A stretch of 64,000 nt of DNA from Escherichia sp. E1V33 (GCF_004211955.1 NZ_RHJI01000015.1:243111-307110), one strand, 5' to 3'; numbered from the stretch's first letter, positions 27,249 to 40,483 are shown. The notes: generated by a model not told the origin, from the letters alone. Numbers and translations are program-made.

Positions 27249-27396
27249 ATTCCTTTCTATCCGTTAAACATCTGCCGCCATCAAACCATTTCATGATGAT
27301 GGTTGGCACATCTGTACACATACCCTATAGACTCTGAGTTTTTCCTTCACCTGACTTATTCGTGATCGACGCGACACTTTTCTCAATCCCTTGCTA

Positions 27397-27419
27397 AAAA
27401 ATGAAACAATGTTTTATTT
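27397..27419. promoter_or_regulatory. KdgR-type operator 1 upstream of kduI
   Basis: GAAACAATGTTTT at 27403-27415 within A/T-rich flanks fits the KdgR palindrome GAAAC-N3-GTTTC with one mismatch. It lies about 110 bases upstream of the kduI start. Confidence 0.6.
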
Positions 27420-27463
27420 TTGATTGAAAAGCGCATTATGCAGGCATATCATCCTTTAAAGAA

Positions 27464-27487
27464 TAAAACGAAACGATGTTTCACAAT
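27464..27487. promoter_or_regulatory. KdgR-type operator 2 upstream of kduI
   Basis: GAAACGATGTTTC at 27470-27482 is a perfect GAAAC-N3-GTTTC palindrome, 67 bases from operator 1 and about 45 bases before the kduI GTG. Confidence 0.7.
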
Positions 27488-27526
27488 CGTTGTGATTTTA
27501 CAGTTCAATGATTATCGGAGGTTGAT

Positions 27527-28363
27527 GTGGACGTAAGACAGAGCATCCACAGTGCGCATGCAAAAACGCTGGATACCCAGGGGCTGCGTAATGAATTTTT
27601 GGTTGAAAAGGTATTCGTCGCGGATGAGTACACGATGGTTTACAGCCACATTGACCGCATTATTGTTGGCGGCATTATGCCGGTAGCAAAAACGGTTTCC
27701 GTTGGCGGGGAAGTTGGAAAACAACTGGGCGTGAGCTACTTCCTGGAGCGTCGCGAGCTGGGCGTAATTAATATTGGCGGCGCTGGTACGATTACCGTCG
27801 ATGGTCAATGTTACGAAATCGGTCACCGCGACGCTCTCTATGTTGGCAAAGGTGCAAAAGAAGTGGTCTTTGCCAGCATTGATAGTGCCACTCCGGCGAA
27901 GTTTTATTACAACTGCGCACCTGCCCATACGACGTATCCCACTAAAAAAGTGACCCCTGCTGAAGTCGCTCCGGTTACGCTGGGCGATAACATCACCAGT
28001 AACCGTCGCACAATTAACAAATATTTTGTGCCAGATGTGCTGGAAACCTGCCAGTTGAGCATGGGGCTGACGGAACTGGCTCCGGGAAACCTGTGGAATA
28101 CCATGCCGTGCCACACTCACGAGCGTCGGATGGAAGTTTACTTCTATTTCAACATGGATGATGACGCCTGCGTTTTCCACATGATGGGGCAACCGCAAGA
28201 AACGCGTCACATTGTGATGCATAACGAGCAGGCAGTAATTTCCCCGAGTTGGTCTATCCATTCCGGCGTAGGGACCAAAGCTTATACCTTTATCTGGGGC
28301 ATGGTCGGTGAAAACCAGGTCTTCGATGATATGGACCACGTTGCCGTTAAAGATCTGCGCTAA
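27527..28363 (+). CDS. kduI: KduI, 5-keto-4-deoxyuronate isomerase
   Basis: A 278-residue cupin-fold isomerase that converts 5-keto-4-deoxyuronate to 2,5-diketo-3-deoxygluconate in pectin/hexuronate breakdown. The zinc ligands appear in CHTHERRME and in SIHSG near residue 245. The start is GTG 27527, preceded by GGAGG. First gene of kduI-kduD (28-bp gap), behind two KdgR-type operators. Confidence 0.97.
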   Translation: MDVRQSIHSAHAKTLDTQGLRNEFLVEKVFVADEYTMVYSHIDRIIVGGIMPVAKTVSVGGEVGKQLGVSYFLERRELGVINIGGAGTITVDGQCYEIGHRDALYVGKGAKEVVFASIDSATPAKFYYNCAPAHTTYPTKKVTPAEVAPVTLGDNITSNRRTINKYFVPDVLETCQLSMGLTELAPGNLWNTMPCHTHERRMEVYFYFNMDDDACVFHMMGQPQETRHIVMHNEQAVISPSWSIHSGVGTKAYTFIWGMVGENQVFDDMDHVAVKDLR

Positions 28364-28391
28364 TTGCGGGCAAAATGAATAAGGTATTATT

Positions 28392-29153
28392 ATGATTTTA
28401 AAAGCATTTTCTCTCGAAGGTAAAGTCGCGGTAGTCACCGGTTGTGACACTGGGCTGGGGCAGGGGATGGCGCTGGGACTAGCGCAAGCGGGCTGTGATA
28501 TCGTCGGTATTAATATCGTTGAACCGACCGAAACTATTGAACAGGTCACGGCGCTGGGCCGTCGTTTTCTAAGCCTGACCGCCGATCTGCGTCAGATTGA
28601 TGGCATTCCTGCACTGCTGGATCGTGCGGTAGCAGAGTTCGGCCATATTGATATCCTGGTGAATAACGCCGGATTGATTCGCCGTGAAGATGCTCTCGAT
28701 TTCAGTGAAAAAGACTGGGACGATGTGATGAATCTGAACATCAAAAGTGTGTTCTTCATGTCTCAGGCGGCGGCGAAACATTTCATCGCACAGGGCAACG
28801 GCGGCAAGATTATCAATATCGCGTCGATGCTCTCATTTCAGGGCGGGATTCGCGTACCTTCGTATACCGCATCAAAAAGCGGCGTGATGGGCGTGACTCG
28901 CCTGATGGCGAACGAATGGGCAAAACATAACATCAACGTTAATGCGATTGCTCCGGGCTATATGGCGACCAACAATACCCAACAACTGCGGGCTGATGAA
29001 CAGCGTAGTGCGGAAATTCTTGACCGTATCCCGGCAGGGCGTTGGGGATTGCCAAGCGATCTAATGGGGCCAGTGGTGTTCCTTGCCTCCAGTGCTTCAG
29101 ACTATGTGAATGGTTATACCATCGCCGTAGATGGCGGCTGGCTGGCGCGTTAA
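28392..29153 (+). CDS. kduD: KduD, 2-deoxy-D-gluconate 3-dehydrogenase
   Basis: A 253-residue short-chain dehydrogenase. The NAD-binding GCDTGLGQGMALG (residues 17-29), NNAG near 90 and the catalytic Tyr-x3-Lys (YTASK) near 157-161 are present. It reduces 2,5-diketo-3-deoxygluconate to 2-keto-3-deoxygluconate, the step after KduI; with deoxygluconate it runs in reverse. Followed by a strong terminator. Confidence 0.97.
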   Translation: MILKAFSLEGKVAVVTGCDTGLGQGMALGLAQAGCDIVGINIVEPTETIEQVTALGRRFLSLTADLRQIDGIPALLDRAVAEFGHIDILVNNAGLIRREDALDFSEKDWDDVMNLNIKSVFFMSQAAAKHFIAQGNGGKIINIASMLSFQGGIRVPSYTASKSGVMGVTRLMANEWAKHNINVNAIAPGYMATNNTQQLRADEQRSAEILDRIPAGRWGLPSDLMGPVVFLASSASDYVNGYTIAVDGGWLAR

Positions 29154-29175
29154 GTTATTCATTTCATTTTTATTA

Positions 29176-29199
29176 CCCTGCCATATGGCAGGGTTTTTT
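29176..29199 (+). terminator. terminator after kduD
   Basis: Stem CCCTGCC/GGCAGGG with an ATAT loop followed by six T. Confidence 0.9.
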
Positions 29200-29339
29200 A
29201 TACCTGCAGATCATCATAATCCATATCTCTGTTATGAAATAATCCATATCAATTATCAATTAATAAATTTTATGAGTTTTATCTACTTTAAAATTATGTA
29301 GTTAATAATAACGTCAATAATTTTACTTAATTTGAAAAT

Positions 29340-29355
29340 TGGAATGTCCATCACA
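29340..29355. promoter_or_regulatory. candidate CRP site of araE
   Basis: TGGAATGTCCATCACA has a perfect right half TCACA and a weaker left half. It lies directly upstream of the AraC site, as expected for a CRP/AraC-activated arabinose promoter. Confidence 0.5.
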
Positions 29356-29368
29356 TAACCGCATGTAG

Positions 29369-29385
29369 TAGCAGTTTAATCCATA
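29369..29385 (+). promoter_or_regulatory. AraC half-site of the araE promoter
   Basis: TAGCAGTTTAATCCATA is an exact match to TAGC-N7-TCCATA, about 83 bases upstream of the araE ATG. Two more TCCATA elements lie at 29220 and 29243 in the same 314-bp gap, which holds no gene. Confidence 0.75.
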
Positions 29386-29467
29386 TTTATGCTAATTCCG
29401 ACCTGACACCTGTATGAGTTGTTCACGTATTTTTTCACTATGTCTTATTCTCTGCTGGCAGGAAAAA

Positions 29468-30886
29468 ATGGTTACTATCAATACGGAATCTGCTTTAACG
29501 CCGCGTCCTCTGCGAGATACGCGTCGTATGAATATGTTTGTTTCGGTAGCTGCTGCGGTCGCAGGATTGTTATTTGGTCTTGATATCGGGGTTATCGCCG
29601 GAGCGTTGCCGTTCATTACCGATCACTTTGTGCTAACCAGTCGATTGCAGGAATGGGTGGTCAGTAGCATGATGCTCGGCGCGGCAATTGGTGCGCTGTT
29701 TAATGGTTGGCTGTCGTTCCGTCTGGGGCGTAAATACAGTCTGATGGCAGGGGCTATCCTGTTTGTACTCGGTTCGATAGGGTCAGCTTTTGCGACCAGC
29801 GTAGAGATGTTAATTGCCGCTCGTGTGGTGCTTGGGATTGCCGTGGGGATTGCCTCTTATACCGCTCCACTGTACCTCTCTGAAATGGCGAGTGAAAACG
29901 TACGTGGCAAGATGATCAGTATGTATCAGTTGATGGTCACACTGGGCATCGTGCTGGCGTTTTTATCCGACACGGCATTCAGCTATAGCGGCAACTGGCG
30001 TGCAATGTTAGGTGTTCTAGCCCTACCGGCAGTCCTGTTGATTATTCTGGTCGTTTTCCTGCCAAATAGCCCGCGCTGGCTGGCGGAGAAAGGGCGTCAT
30101 ATCGAGGCGGAAGAAGTGTTGCGTATGCTGCGCGATACATCAGAAAAAGCGCGAGAAGAACTGAACGAAATTCGTGAAAGCCTGAAATTAAAACAAGGTG
30201 GTTGGGCGCTGTTTAAAATCAACCGTAACGTACGTCGTGCGGTGTTCCTCGGTATGTTGTTGCAGGCGATGCAACAATTTACCGGTATGAACATCATCAT
30301 GTATTACGCGCCGCGTATCTTCAAAATGGCGGGCTTTACGACGACTGAACAGCAGATGATTGCGACTCTGGTCGTAGGGCTGACTTTTATGTTTGCCACT
30401 TTTATTGCGGTGTTTACGGTAGATAAAGCCGGGCGTAAACCGGCTCTGAAAATTGGTTTCAGCGTGATGGCGTTGGGGACCCTGGTGTTGGGCTATTGCC
30501 TGATGCAGTTTGATAACGGTACGGCTTCCAGCGGCTTGTCCTGGCTCTCTGTTGGCATGACGATGATGTGTATTGCCGGTTATGCAATGAGTGCTGCGCC
30601 AGTAGTGTGGATCCTGTGCTCTGAAATTCAACCGCTGAAATGCCGCGATTTTGGTATTACCTGTTCGACCACCACGAACTGGGTGTCGAACATGATTATC
30701 GGCGCGACCTTCCTGACACTGCTCGATAGCATTGGTGCTGCCGGTACGTTCTGGCTCTACACCGCGCTGAATATTGCGTTTGTGGGTATTACCTTCTGGC
30801 TCATTCCGGAAACCAAGAATGTCACGCTGGAGCATATCGAACGCAAACTGATGTCAGGCGAAAAATTGAGAAATATCGGCGTCTGA
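29468..30886 (+). CDS. araE: AraE, arabinose:proton symporter
   Basis: A 472-residue sugar porter of the major facilitator superfamily with 12 membrane segments. Family signatures are GRKYS after segment 2, PNSPRWL before the central loop, GRK in the second half and [12 protein letters not shown] at the C-terminus. It imports L-arabinose with low affinity. ATG 29468 follows AGGA; a longer in-frame start 18 codons upstream lacks support. AraC and CRP sites lie upstream. Confidence 0.97.
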   Translation: MVTINTESALTPRPLRDTRRMNMFVSVAAAVAGLLFGLDIGVIAGALPFITDHFVLTSRLQEWVVSSMMLGAAIGALFNGWLSFRLGRKYSLMAGAILFVLGSIGSAFATSVEMLIAARVVLGIAVGIASYTAPLYLSEMASENVRGKMISMYQLMVTLGIVLAFLSDTAFSYSGNWRAMLGVLALPAVLLIILVVFLPNSPRWLAEKGRHIEAEEVLRMLRDTSEKAREELNEIRESLKLKQGGWALFKINRNVRRAVFLGMLLQAMQQFTGMNIIMYYAPRIFKMAGFTTTEQQMIATLVVGLTFMFATFIAVFTVDKAGRKPALKIGFSVMALGTLVLGYCLMQFDNGTASSGLSWLSVGMTMMCIAGYAMSAAPVVWILCSEIQPLKCRDFGITCSTTTNWVSNMIIGATFLTLLDSIGAAGTFWLYTALNIAFVGITFWLIPETKNVTLEHIERKLMSGEKLRNIGV

Positions 30887-30892
30887 TTTCAC

Positions 30893-30925
30893 AGGCCGGA
30901 TGTGCTGTACATCCGGCCTTTTTTT
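30893..30925 (+). terminator. terminator after araE
   Basis: Perfect 11-bp stem AGGCCGGATGT/ACATCCGGCCT with loop GCTGT, followed by a run of T. Confidence 0.9.
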
Positions 30926-31004
30926 CGCTAATAGAGATCGGGCGCCAGGCCGTTGAGTTCCTTATTCAGCCTTGCTGCACTAACTCACAAGTCAGGAGAA
31001 AGGA

Positions 31005-31697
31005 ATGAAAACAATTGGTCTGCTGGGTGGGATGAGCTGGGAATCCACTATTCCTTACTATCGTCTGATAAATGAAGGCATTAAACAGCGACTTGGTAGG
31101 CTTCACTCTGCGCAAGTGCTGCTACATAGCGTCGATTTTCATGAAATAGAAGAGTGCCAGCGTCGCGGGGAATGGGACAAAACCGGGGACATTTTAGCTG
31201 AGGCGGCGCTTGGCTTACAGCGGGCGGGGGCTGAAGGCATTGTGTTATGTACTAATACGATGCACAAAGTGGCGGATACTATCGAATCCCGTTGTTCACT
31301 GCCTTTCTTACATATTGCGGATGCTACCGGACGTGCAATTACCCGTGCCGGAATGACTCGCGTGGCGCTGCTGGGGACGCGCTACACCATGGAACAGGAT
31401 TTTTATCGTGGGCGACTGGCGGAGCAATTTGCCATCGACTGTTTGATCCCTGAAGCGGATGAACGGGCGAAAATTAATCAGATTATTTTTGAAGAACTGT
31501 GTCTTGGGCAATTTAGCGAAACATCACGCGCTTATTATGCGCAAGTGATTGCTCGCCTCGCAGAGCAGGGCGCGCAGGGCGTCATTTTTGGCTGTACGGA
31601 AATTGGTTTACTGGTGCCAGAAGAGCGCAGTGTTCTGCCTGTGTTTGATACTGCGGCTATTCATGCCGAGGATGCTGTCGCTTTTATGCTGTCGTAA
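31005..31697 (+). CDS. ygeA: YgeA, broad-specificity amino acid racemase
   Basis: A 230-residue member of the Asp/Glu racemase family, which is PLP-independent. The two catalytic cysteines are in LCTNTMHK (about residue 83) and FGCTEIG (about residue 197). The E. coli enzyme racemises several amino acids, homoserine among them. The GGAG ribosome site is clear. It converges on lysR with only four bases between stop codons. Confidence 0.94.
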   Translation: MKTIGLLGGMSWESTIPYYRLINEGIKQRLGRLHSAQVLLHSVDFHEIEECQRRGEWDKTGDILAEAALGLQRAGAEGIVLCTNTMHKVADTIESRCSLPFLHIADATGRAITRAGMTRVALLGTRYTMEQDFYRGRLAEQFAIDCLIPEADERAKINQIIFEELCLGQFSETSRAYYAQVIARLAEQGAQGVIFGCTEIGLLVPEERSVLPVFDTAAIHAEDAVAFMLS

Positions 31698-31701
31698 TTC
31701 G

Positions 31702-32619
31702 CTACAAAATAGCCTCAAGAGCGGCAACCAGTTTTGGTAAACCGGTCTGTAAATGCTCGCTGAATGCCTGCACTAGTGCTGATGACGGACGATGCAGAGG
31801 GCGAATCAGGCTGACGGTGAAGGGAACCGCAATACTGAATCGCCGAACCACTAATCCGCTTGCCGCATAATCCAGAGCGGTGAGCGGGTTAACCACCGAA
31901 ACTCCCGCCCCCGCCCGTACCATTGCGCAGACTGACGCGGCGCTGTGGGTTTCTACTATCATGCGTCGTTTAATCTGATTCTCAGTAAACAATTGATCCA
32001 GCAACTGGCGATAGCTGTCAGTACGGGAAAGGCTGATGTAGTTCTCACCCTGAAAATCTTCCGGCGTTAATACCTTTTTTACCGCCAGCGGATGACCCGG
32101 CGGTAAAACACACACTTCATCTAAAGACAGTAATTCGGTGCGTTCCGTACCCGCAGGTGTATGCAGCGTTTCGGTGAGTCCTAAATCATGACGCTGGGCC
32201 GAAAGCCACTCTTCAAGTAGCGGCGATTCCTGCGGCACAATGTTTAAGCTGACTTCAGGATAACGGGCCAGAAAGGGTTGCAGCAGCGGCGGCAAAAAAG
32301 ACTGCGAAAAGACCGGCAGGCAGGCAATAGACAGTTCGCCCTGGCGAAACTCGCGCAGACTTTCGGCGGCACTGACGATGCGATCCAGCCCGTACCAGGA
32401 GCGCTGCACCTCTTCAAATAAACGCAGCCCTTGAACTGTTGGGTGTAATCGACCGCGTACGCGTTCAAACAGTTTCAGTCCGATCACCTTTTCAAAGCGT
32501 GCCAGTTCGCGGCTGACGGTTGGCTGTGAAGTATGCAGCAGTTGTGCCGCCTCAGTCAGGCTGCCGGCGGTCATAACCGCATGAAAAATTTCAATATGAC
32601 GTAAGTTAACGGCGGCCAT
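31702..32619 (-). CDS. lysR: LysR, transcriptional activator of lysA
   Basis: The 305-residue founder of the LysR family. An N-terminal winged HTH (SLTEAAQLLHTSQPTVSREL) precedes the two-lobed co-inducer domain. It activates the divergent lysA when diaminopimelate is present and represses itself. K-12 LysR is 311 residues; here the last residues differ and the protein ends about six earlier, at a position unlikely to matter. Confidence 0.97.
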   Translation of the reverse strand: MAAVNLRHIEIFHAVMTAGSLTEAAQLLHTSQPTVSRELARFEKVIGLKLFERVRGRLHPTVQGLRLFEEVQRSWYGLDRIVSAAESLREFRQGELSIACLPVFSQSFLPPLLQPFLARYPEVSLNIVPQESPLLEEWLSAQRHDLGLTETLHTPAGTERTELLSLDEVCVLPPGHPLAVKKVLTPEDFQGENYISLSRTDSYRQLLDQLFTENQIKRRMIVETHSAASVCAMVRAGAGVSVVNPLTALDYAASGLVVRRFSIAVPFTVSLIRPLHRPSSALVQAFSEHLQTGLPKLVAALEAIL

Positions 32620-32740
32620 TGGCGCTCTCTCGTAATCCGGTAATCCATATCATTTTTGCATAGAGTCGGCATAAATCGATATTTTTTATTCTTTTTATGA
32701 TGTGGCGTAATCATAAAAAAGCACTTATTCGGAGTTTGTT
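32620..32740. promoter_or_regulatory. lysR/lysA divergent control region
   Basis: The 121-bp gap must hold both promoters and the LysR sites. TTTTTATGAT/ATCATAAAAA (32692-32719) is a perfect 10-bp inverted repeat just before the lysA ribosome site (CGGAG). It may be a LysR site or a leader hairpin. Confidence 0.55.
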
Positions 32741-34003
32741 ATGCCACATTCACTGTTCAGCACTGATACCGATCTCACCGCCGAAAATCTGCTGCGCTTG
32801 CCAGCAGAATTCGGTTGCCCGGTGTGGGTCTACGATGCACAAATTATCCGTCGGCAGATTGCAGCGCTGAAACAATTTGATGTGGTGCGCTTCGCGCAGA
32901 AAGCCTGTTCCAATATTCATATTTTGCGCTTAATGCGCGAGCAGGGCGTGAAAGTGGATTCCGTCTCATTGGGGGAAATCGAACGCGCGTTGGCGGCGGG
33001 ATATAATCCGCAGACGCATCCCGATGACATTGTTTTTACTGCGGATGTTATCGATCAGGCGACCCTCGAGCGCGTCAGTGAATTGAAAATTCCAGTGAAC
33101 GCTGGCTCAGTTGATATGCTCGACCAACTTGGCCAGGTTTCGCCAGGGCATCAGGTATGGCTGCGCGTTAATCCGGGCTTTGGTCACGGTCATAGCCAAA
33201 AAACCAATACCGGTGGCGAAAACAGCAAGCACGGCATCTGGTATACCGATCTTCCGGCCGCGCTGGAAGTCATACAACGTCATCATCTGCAACTGGTCGG
33301 CATTCATATGCACATCGGTTCTGGTGTTGATTATGCGCATCTGGAGCAGGTGTGTGGCGCGATGGTGCGTCAGGTTGTCGATTTTGGTCAGGATTTACAG
33401 GCTATTTCTGCGGGGGGCGGGCTTTCTGTTCCGTATCAGCAGGGAGAAGAGGCGGTTGATACTGAACATTATTATGGTCTGTGGAATGCCGCGCGTGAGC
33501 AAATCGCCCGCCATCTCGGTCACCATGTGAAACTGGAAATCGAACCGGGCCGCTTCCTGGTAGCGCAGTCTGGTGTGTTAATTACCCAAGTGCGGAGCGT
33601 CAAACAAATGGGGAGTCGCCACTTTGTGCTGGTTGACGCTGGATTTAATGATCTGATGCGCCCGGCAATGTACGGCAGTTATCACCATATTAGCGCGCTG
33701 GCGGCTGATGGTCGCTCTCTTGAACATGCGCCAACGGTGGAAACCGTTGTCGCAGGGCCATTGTGTGAATCGGGCGATGTCTTTACCCAGCAGGAAGGGG
33801 GAAATGTCGAAACCCGCGCCTTACCGGAAGTGAAGACCGGCGATTATCTGGTGCTACATGATACCGGCGCATATGGTGCATCAATGTCATCTAACTACAA
33901 CAGTCGTCCACTGTTGCCAGAAGTTCTGTTTGATAATGGTCAGGCACGGTTGATTCGCCGCCGCCAGACCATTGAGGAATTACTGGCGCTCGAGTTGCTT
34001 TAA
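32741..34003 (+). CDS. lysA: LysA, diaminopimelate decarboxylase
   Basis: A 420-residue PLP enzyme of the alanine-racemase fold that makes L-lysine from meso-diaminopimelate. Lys54 in FAQKACSN binds the cofactor; EPGRFLVA and the catalytic cysteine in GPLCESGD are present. Transcribed divergently from its activator lysR and convergent with galR. Confidence 0.98.
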   Translation: MPHSLFSTDTDLTAENLLRLPAEFGCPVWVYDAQIIRRQIAALKQFDVVRFAQKACSNIHILRLMREQGVKVDSVSLGEIERALAAGYNPQTHPDDIVFTADVIDQATLERVSELKIPVNAGSVDMLDQLGQVSPGHQVWLRVNPGFGHGHSQKTNTGGENSKHGIWYTDLPAALEVIQRHHLQLVGIHMHIGSGVDYAHLEQVCGAMVRQVVDFGQDLQAISAGGGLSVPYQQGEEAVDTEHYYGLWNAAREQIARHLGHHVKLEIEPGRFLVAQSGVLITQVRSVKQMGSRHFVLVDAGFNDLMRPAMYGSYHHISALAADGRSLEHAPTVETVVAGPLCESGDVFTQQEGGNVETRALPEVKTGDYLVLHDTGAYGASMSSNYNSRPLLPEVLFDNGQARLIRRRQTIEELLALELL

Positions 34004-34009
34004 TCGCGG

Positions 34010-35041
34010 CTAGTCGCTGGCTGCGTTATGACTTGCATCCAGCGACGGTGTTGAAACTGAATGGCGACGTACCAGCGTAGGACTAAAGACGTTGGTGATT
34101 TCCGGCAGGGGGCGATTATCCGCCAGCGCCAATGCCAGTTCGGCAGCCTGGGTCGCCATTGTCACTATTGGATAACGGACCGTGGTCAGCCGTGGGCGCA
34201 CATAGCGTGACACCAGCACATCATCAAAACCAATCAGCGAAATTTCACTCGGTACATCAATCCCATTGTCATTGAGCACGCCCATCGCACCTGCCGCCAT
34301 TGAGTCGTTATAACAAGCCACGGCGGTGAAATTTTTGCCTCTTCCCAACAGTTCAGTCATCGCCTGTTCGCCACCGCTTTCATCCGGTTCGCCGAAAGTC
34401 ACCAGCCGATCATTAGCCGGAATACCGCTTTCGGCAAGGGCATCGTAATATCCTTGCAGGCGATCTTCGGCATCAGAAATAGAGTGGTTAGAGCAGAGGT
34501 AACCAATGCGCGTATGACCTTGTTGAATTAAATGGCGTGTCGCCAGCCAGGCACCGTAGCGATCGTCCAGAGCGATACAACGATTCTCAAAACCTGGAAG
34601 GATCCGGTTGATTAACACCATACCGGGTATTTGCTTCATCAATGAGGCCAAATCGGCGTCCGGGATCATTTTTGCATGGACGACCAGCGCGGCGCAGCGA
34701 TGGCGAATCAACTGCTCAATGGCCTGGCGCTCTTTTTGTTCGTTGTGGTAACCGTTGCCAATTAATAAGAAATTACCGGTATGGTAAGCCACCTGTTCGA
34801 CCGCTTTCACCATTGCACCGAAAAACGGATCGGAAACATCACCAACGACCAGTCCGACTGTTTCAGTGGTCTGTTGCGCCAACGCGCGGGCGTTAGCGTT
34901 CGGGTGATAGCTCAGAGATTCCATTGCGCTATGCACAGCCAGACGAGAAGCTTCGCTGGCTTTTGGAGAGTTATTAATGACGCGGGAAACGGTGGCGACT
35001 GAAACGCCTGCCAGTCGGGCTACATCCTTAATGGTCGCCAT
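34010..35041 (-). CDS. galR: GalR, galactose operon repressor
   Basis: A 343-residue LacI/GalR-family repressor. The HTH is in the first 25 residues (TIKDVARLAGVSVATVSRVI), followed by the hinge and the periplasmic-binding-protein-like sugar domain. It binds operators of galETKM, galP and mglBAC and is released by galactose. Stop codons of galR and lysA are six bases apart. Confidence 0.98.
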   Translation of the reverse strand: MATIKDVARLAGVSVATVSRVINNSPKASEASRLAVHSAMESLSYHPNANARALAQQTTETVGLVVGDVSDPFFGAMVKAVEQVAYHTGNFLLIGNGYHNEQKERQAIEQLIRHRCAALVVHAKMIPDADLASLMKQIPGMVLINRILPGFENRCIALDDRYGAWLATRHLIQQGHTRIGYLCSNHSISDAEDRLQGYYDALAESGIPANDRLVTFGEPDESGGEQAMTELLGRGKNFTAVACYNDSMAAGAMGVLNDNGIDVPSEISLIGFDDVLVSRYVRPRLTTVRYPIVTMATQAAELALALADNRPLPEITNVFSPTLVRRHSVSTPSLDASHNAASD

Positions 35042-35254
35042 GAAAATACCTTTGTGGGTAAACGCTTACATTCTGCCAGTGTTACGGAAAACGCCCGTTG
35101 GTTCAAGGGGCGTTGTGATTTCAGCGTGAGGAGTGTGCGCGAAACGGTAATAAGTAAGAAAAAAAAGAGATTGCAAACCTTTGGTTACACTTTGCGAAAC
35201 GCTGTTGCGATTGACTGCTGGTGGCATTTGTCTACAGGTTGATAAAGTGGTGAT

Positions 35255-35336
35255 CCCAGAGGTATTGATAGGTGAAGTCAACTTCGGGTTGAGCACATGA
35301 ATTACACCAGCCTGCGCAGATGCGCAGGTTTTTTTT
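35255..35336 (+). ncRNA. omrB: OmrB small RNA
   Basis: 82 bases from CCCAGAGGTATTGATAGGTG to the T-run of a hairpin CCTGCGC/GCGCAGG. The 5' end is nearly identical to OmrA and pairs with target mRNAs through Hfq; targets known for the pair include outer-membrane proteins (CirA, FecA, FepA, OmpT) and ompR. Upstream GGTTACACTTTG resembles an OmpR site. Confidence 0.96.
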
Positions 35337-35450
35337 GCCTGTCGCAAATCTGTAACAGTAACCGACAATTTACACACCTCGTTGCATTTCCCTTCATTCC
35401 TTTGCTTTTTCTCGCTGGCGAAGCGTCGTCGTGCGGACCACAATCAAGAT

Positions 35451-35538
35451 CCCAGAGGTATTGATTGGTGAGATTATTCGGTACGCTCTTCGTACCCTGT
35501 CTCTTGCACCAACCTGCGCGGATGCGCAGGTTTTTTTT
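35451..35538 (+). ncRNA. omrA: OmrA small RNA
   Basis: 88 bases from CCCAGAGGTATTGATTGGTG to the T-run of the hairpin CCTGCGC/GCGCAGG. It is the tandem twin of OmrB: the 5' and 3' ends are shared and the middle differs. CTGTAACAGTAACC about 95 bases upstream resembles an OmpR site. The rest of the galR-aas gap holds no protein gene. Confidence 0.96.
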
Positions 35539-35611
35539 CGCACCGACTTTACTGTCGCTCGATCTCTTCATCTCGTGTAATCTCACCGCATTCGCATTTA
35601 ATGAATAATGA

Positions 35612-38972
<3,361 letters not shown>

Positions 38973-38975
38973 TAT

Positions 38976-39006
38976 TTAACGCCGGTTTTACCCGGCGTTA
39001 ATTTTT
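38976..39006. terminator. bidirectional terminator between lplT and tas
   Basis: Perfect 10-bp stem TTAACGCCGG/CCGGCGTTAA with loop TTTTAC and a T-run at 39002-39006. It overlaps the tas stop codon. Confidence 0.85.
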
Positions 39007-40045
39007 ACGGTGCCGGATAAGTATAAACCTGATGTACCGCTTCAATTTCTGCCAACACGTCTTCGCTTAACTCCAGATGCAAACTTTCGACGTTAGTTTT
39101 CAGCTGCTCCATCGTTGTTGCGCCCAGCAGAGTGCTGGCAACAAACGGTTGACGGCGCACAAAGGCCAGCGCCATTTGAGCAGGATCCAGACCATGACGT
39201 TTGGCTATATCAACATACGCCGCGACGGCTTTTTGCGTTTGCTCACCGCTGTAGCGAGTGAAGCGGCTAAAGAGCGTATTGCGCGCGCCAGCCGGTTTTG
39301 CGCCGTTGAGATATTTCCCGCTCAACGTGCCAAACCCCAGACACGAATAGGCCAGTAACTCGACGCCTTCATACTGGCTGACTTCTGCCAGGCCCACTTC
39401 AAAGCTGCGATTTAACAAGCTGTAGGGGTTTTGAATGGTGACGATACGCGGCAGGTCGTGTTTATCCGCGAGATGTAAATAGCGCATTACGCCAAATGCG
39501 GTTTCATTCGACACGCCGATATAACGAATTTTCCCCGCGCGTTGGTACTCTGCCAGTGCGTCCAGCGTATCCAGCAGCGAAACTGCAGGCGCAGAATCTG
39601 TCCAGCTATAACCGAGCTTGCCAAAACAGTTGGTGGGCCGCTGTGGCCAGTGCACCTGATAGAGATCGAGATAATCAGTCTGCAAACGCTTGAGGCTGTC
39701 ATGCAGAGCTTCGCGAATATTCTTCCGGTCCAGTGCCTGATCCGGGCGGATCCCCTTGTCATTATTACGCGACGGTCCGCTCACTTTAGAGGCGATAATT
39801 AACTTTTCGCGATTGCCATGTTTTGCCAGCCAGTTACCGACATAGGTTTCGGTTAACCCTTGAGTTTCGGGACGTGGTGGTACCGGGTACATCTCGGCAA
39901 CGTCGATAAGGTTAATGCCCTGAGCAACGGCATAGTCGAGTTGTGCGTGGGCGTCGGCTTCGCTGTTCTGTTCACCAAACGTCATCGTGCCAAGCCCCAG
40001 CGTGCTGACTTCCAGCGAGCTGTGGGGTATACGGTGATATTGCAT
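39005..40045 (-). CDS. tas: Tas, NADP(H)-dependent aldo-keto reductase
   Basis: A 346-residue aldo-keto reductase barrel. The catalytic tetrad is visible as Asp-x4-Tyr (IDVAEMYPV), Lys in IASKVSG and His in QVHWP. E. coli tas was found as a suppressor of tyrosine auxotrophy during starvation; the natural substrate is unknown. Single gene, convergent with lplT. Confidence 0.95.
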   Translation of the reverse strand: MQYHRIPHSSLEVSTLGLGTMTFGEQNSEADAHAQLDYAVAQGINLIDVAEMYPVPPRPETQGLTETYVGNWLAKHGNREKLIIASKVSGPSRNNDKGIRPDQALDRKNIREALHDSLKRLQTDYLDLYQVHWPQRPTNCFGKLGYSWTDSAPAVSLLDTLDALAEYQRAGKIRYIGVSNETAFGVMRYLHLADKHDLPRIVTIQNPYSLLNRSFEVGLAEVSQYEGVELLAYSCLGFGTLSGKYLNGAKPAGARNTLFSRFTRYSGEQTQKAVAAYVDIAKRHGLDPAQMALAFVRRQPFVASTLLGATTMEQLKTNVESLHLELSEDVLAEIEAVHQVYTYPAP

Positions 40046-40111
40046 AGCCGTTTCCTTTTTATAATCACGACATAAGGAATATAAAAATGGCAGAGGGAAG
40101 GGAAAAGGGAA

Positions 40112-40148
40112 AGAGAAAAATCTTAAGGCCAGCCGGATGCTGACCTTA
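40112..40148 (-). terminator. terminator after ygdR
   Basis: Stem AAGGTCAGC/GCTGGCCTT with one mismatch, followed on the minus strand by AAGATTTTTC. It starts five bases past the ygdR stop. Confidence 0.65.
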
Positions 40149-40152
40149 TTTT

Positions 40153-40371
40153 TTAACGTTCAATAATTTGCGAGACATCATCACGGTTTATTTGCATAGC
40201 GTTACCTTGCTGATCGTGATAACTCACCAGCCCGGTATCATCATCAATTTCCGGTTTTCCATCTGTCAAAATCATACGACCATCTTTGGTCGCCATGACG
40301 TAATCACTGGAACAGCCGGAAACGGCAAATGCCAGTCCGACTGCAGAAATTAATACTGCCCATCTTTTCAT
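40153..40371 (-). CDS. ygdR: YgdR, small DUF903-family lipoprotein
   Basis: A 72-residue lipoprotein: signal peptide with lipobox AVSGC (Cys20), then a ~50-residue DUF903 domain related to YgdI and other small SH3-like lipoproteins. ATG 40371 follows GAGGATG; a longer in-frame start nine codons upstream would spoil the signal peptide. Function unknown. Confidence 0.93.
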   Translation of the reverse strand: MKRWAVLISAVGLAFAVSGCSSDYVMATKDGRMILTDGKPEIDDDTGLVSYHDQQGNAMQINRDDVSQIIER

Positions 40372-40483
40372 CCGGTCATCCTCACCTATTTTGCCCATTA
40401 ATGATAATAGACTGTTTATAATCTGACGTTATATATCATGAAAGCAGGAAAATCTTAAACTGTGAGGAAGAGAGCTGGGCGAA

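Noticed and set aside
27512..28549. 345-codon frame antisense to kduI and kduD
   Set aside because: Complete overlap with two conserved genes, and no recognisable protein features; long antisense frames arise from codon bias.
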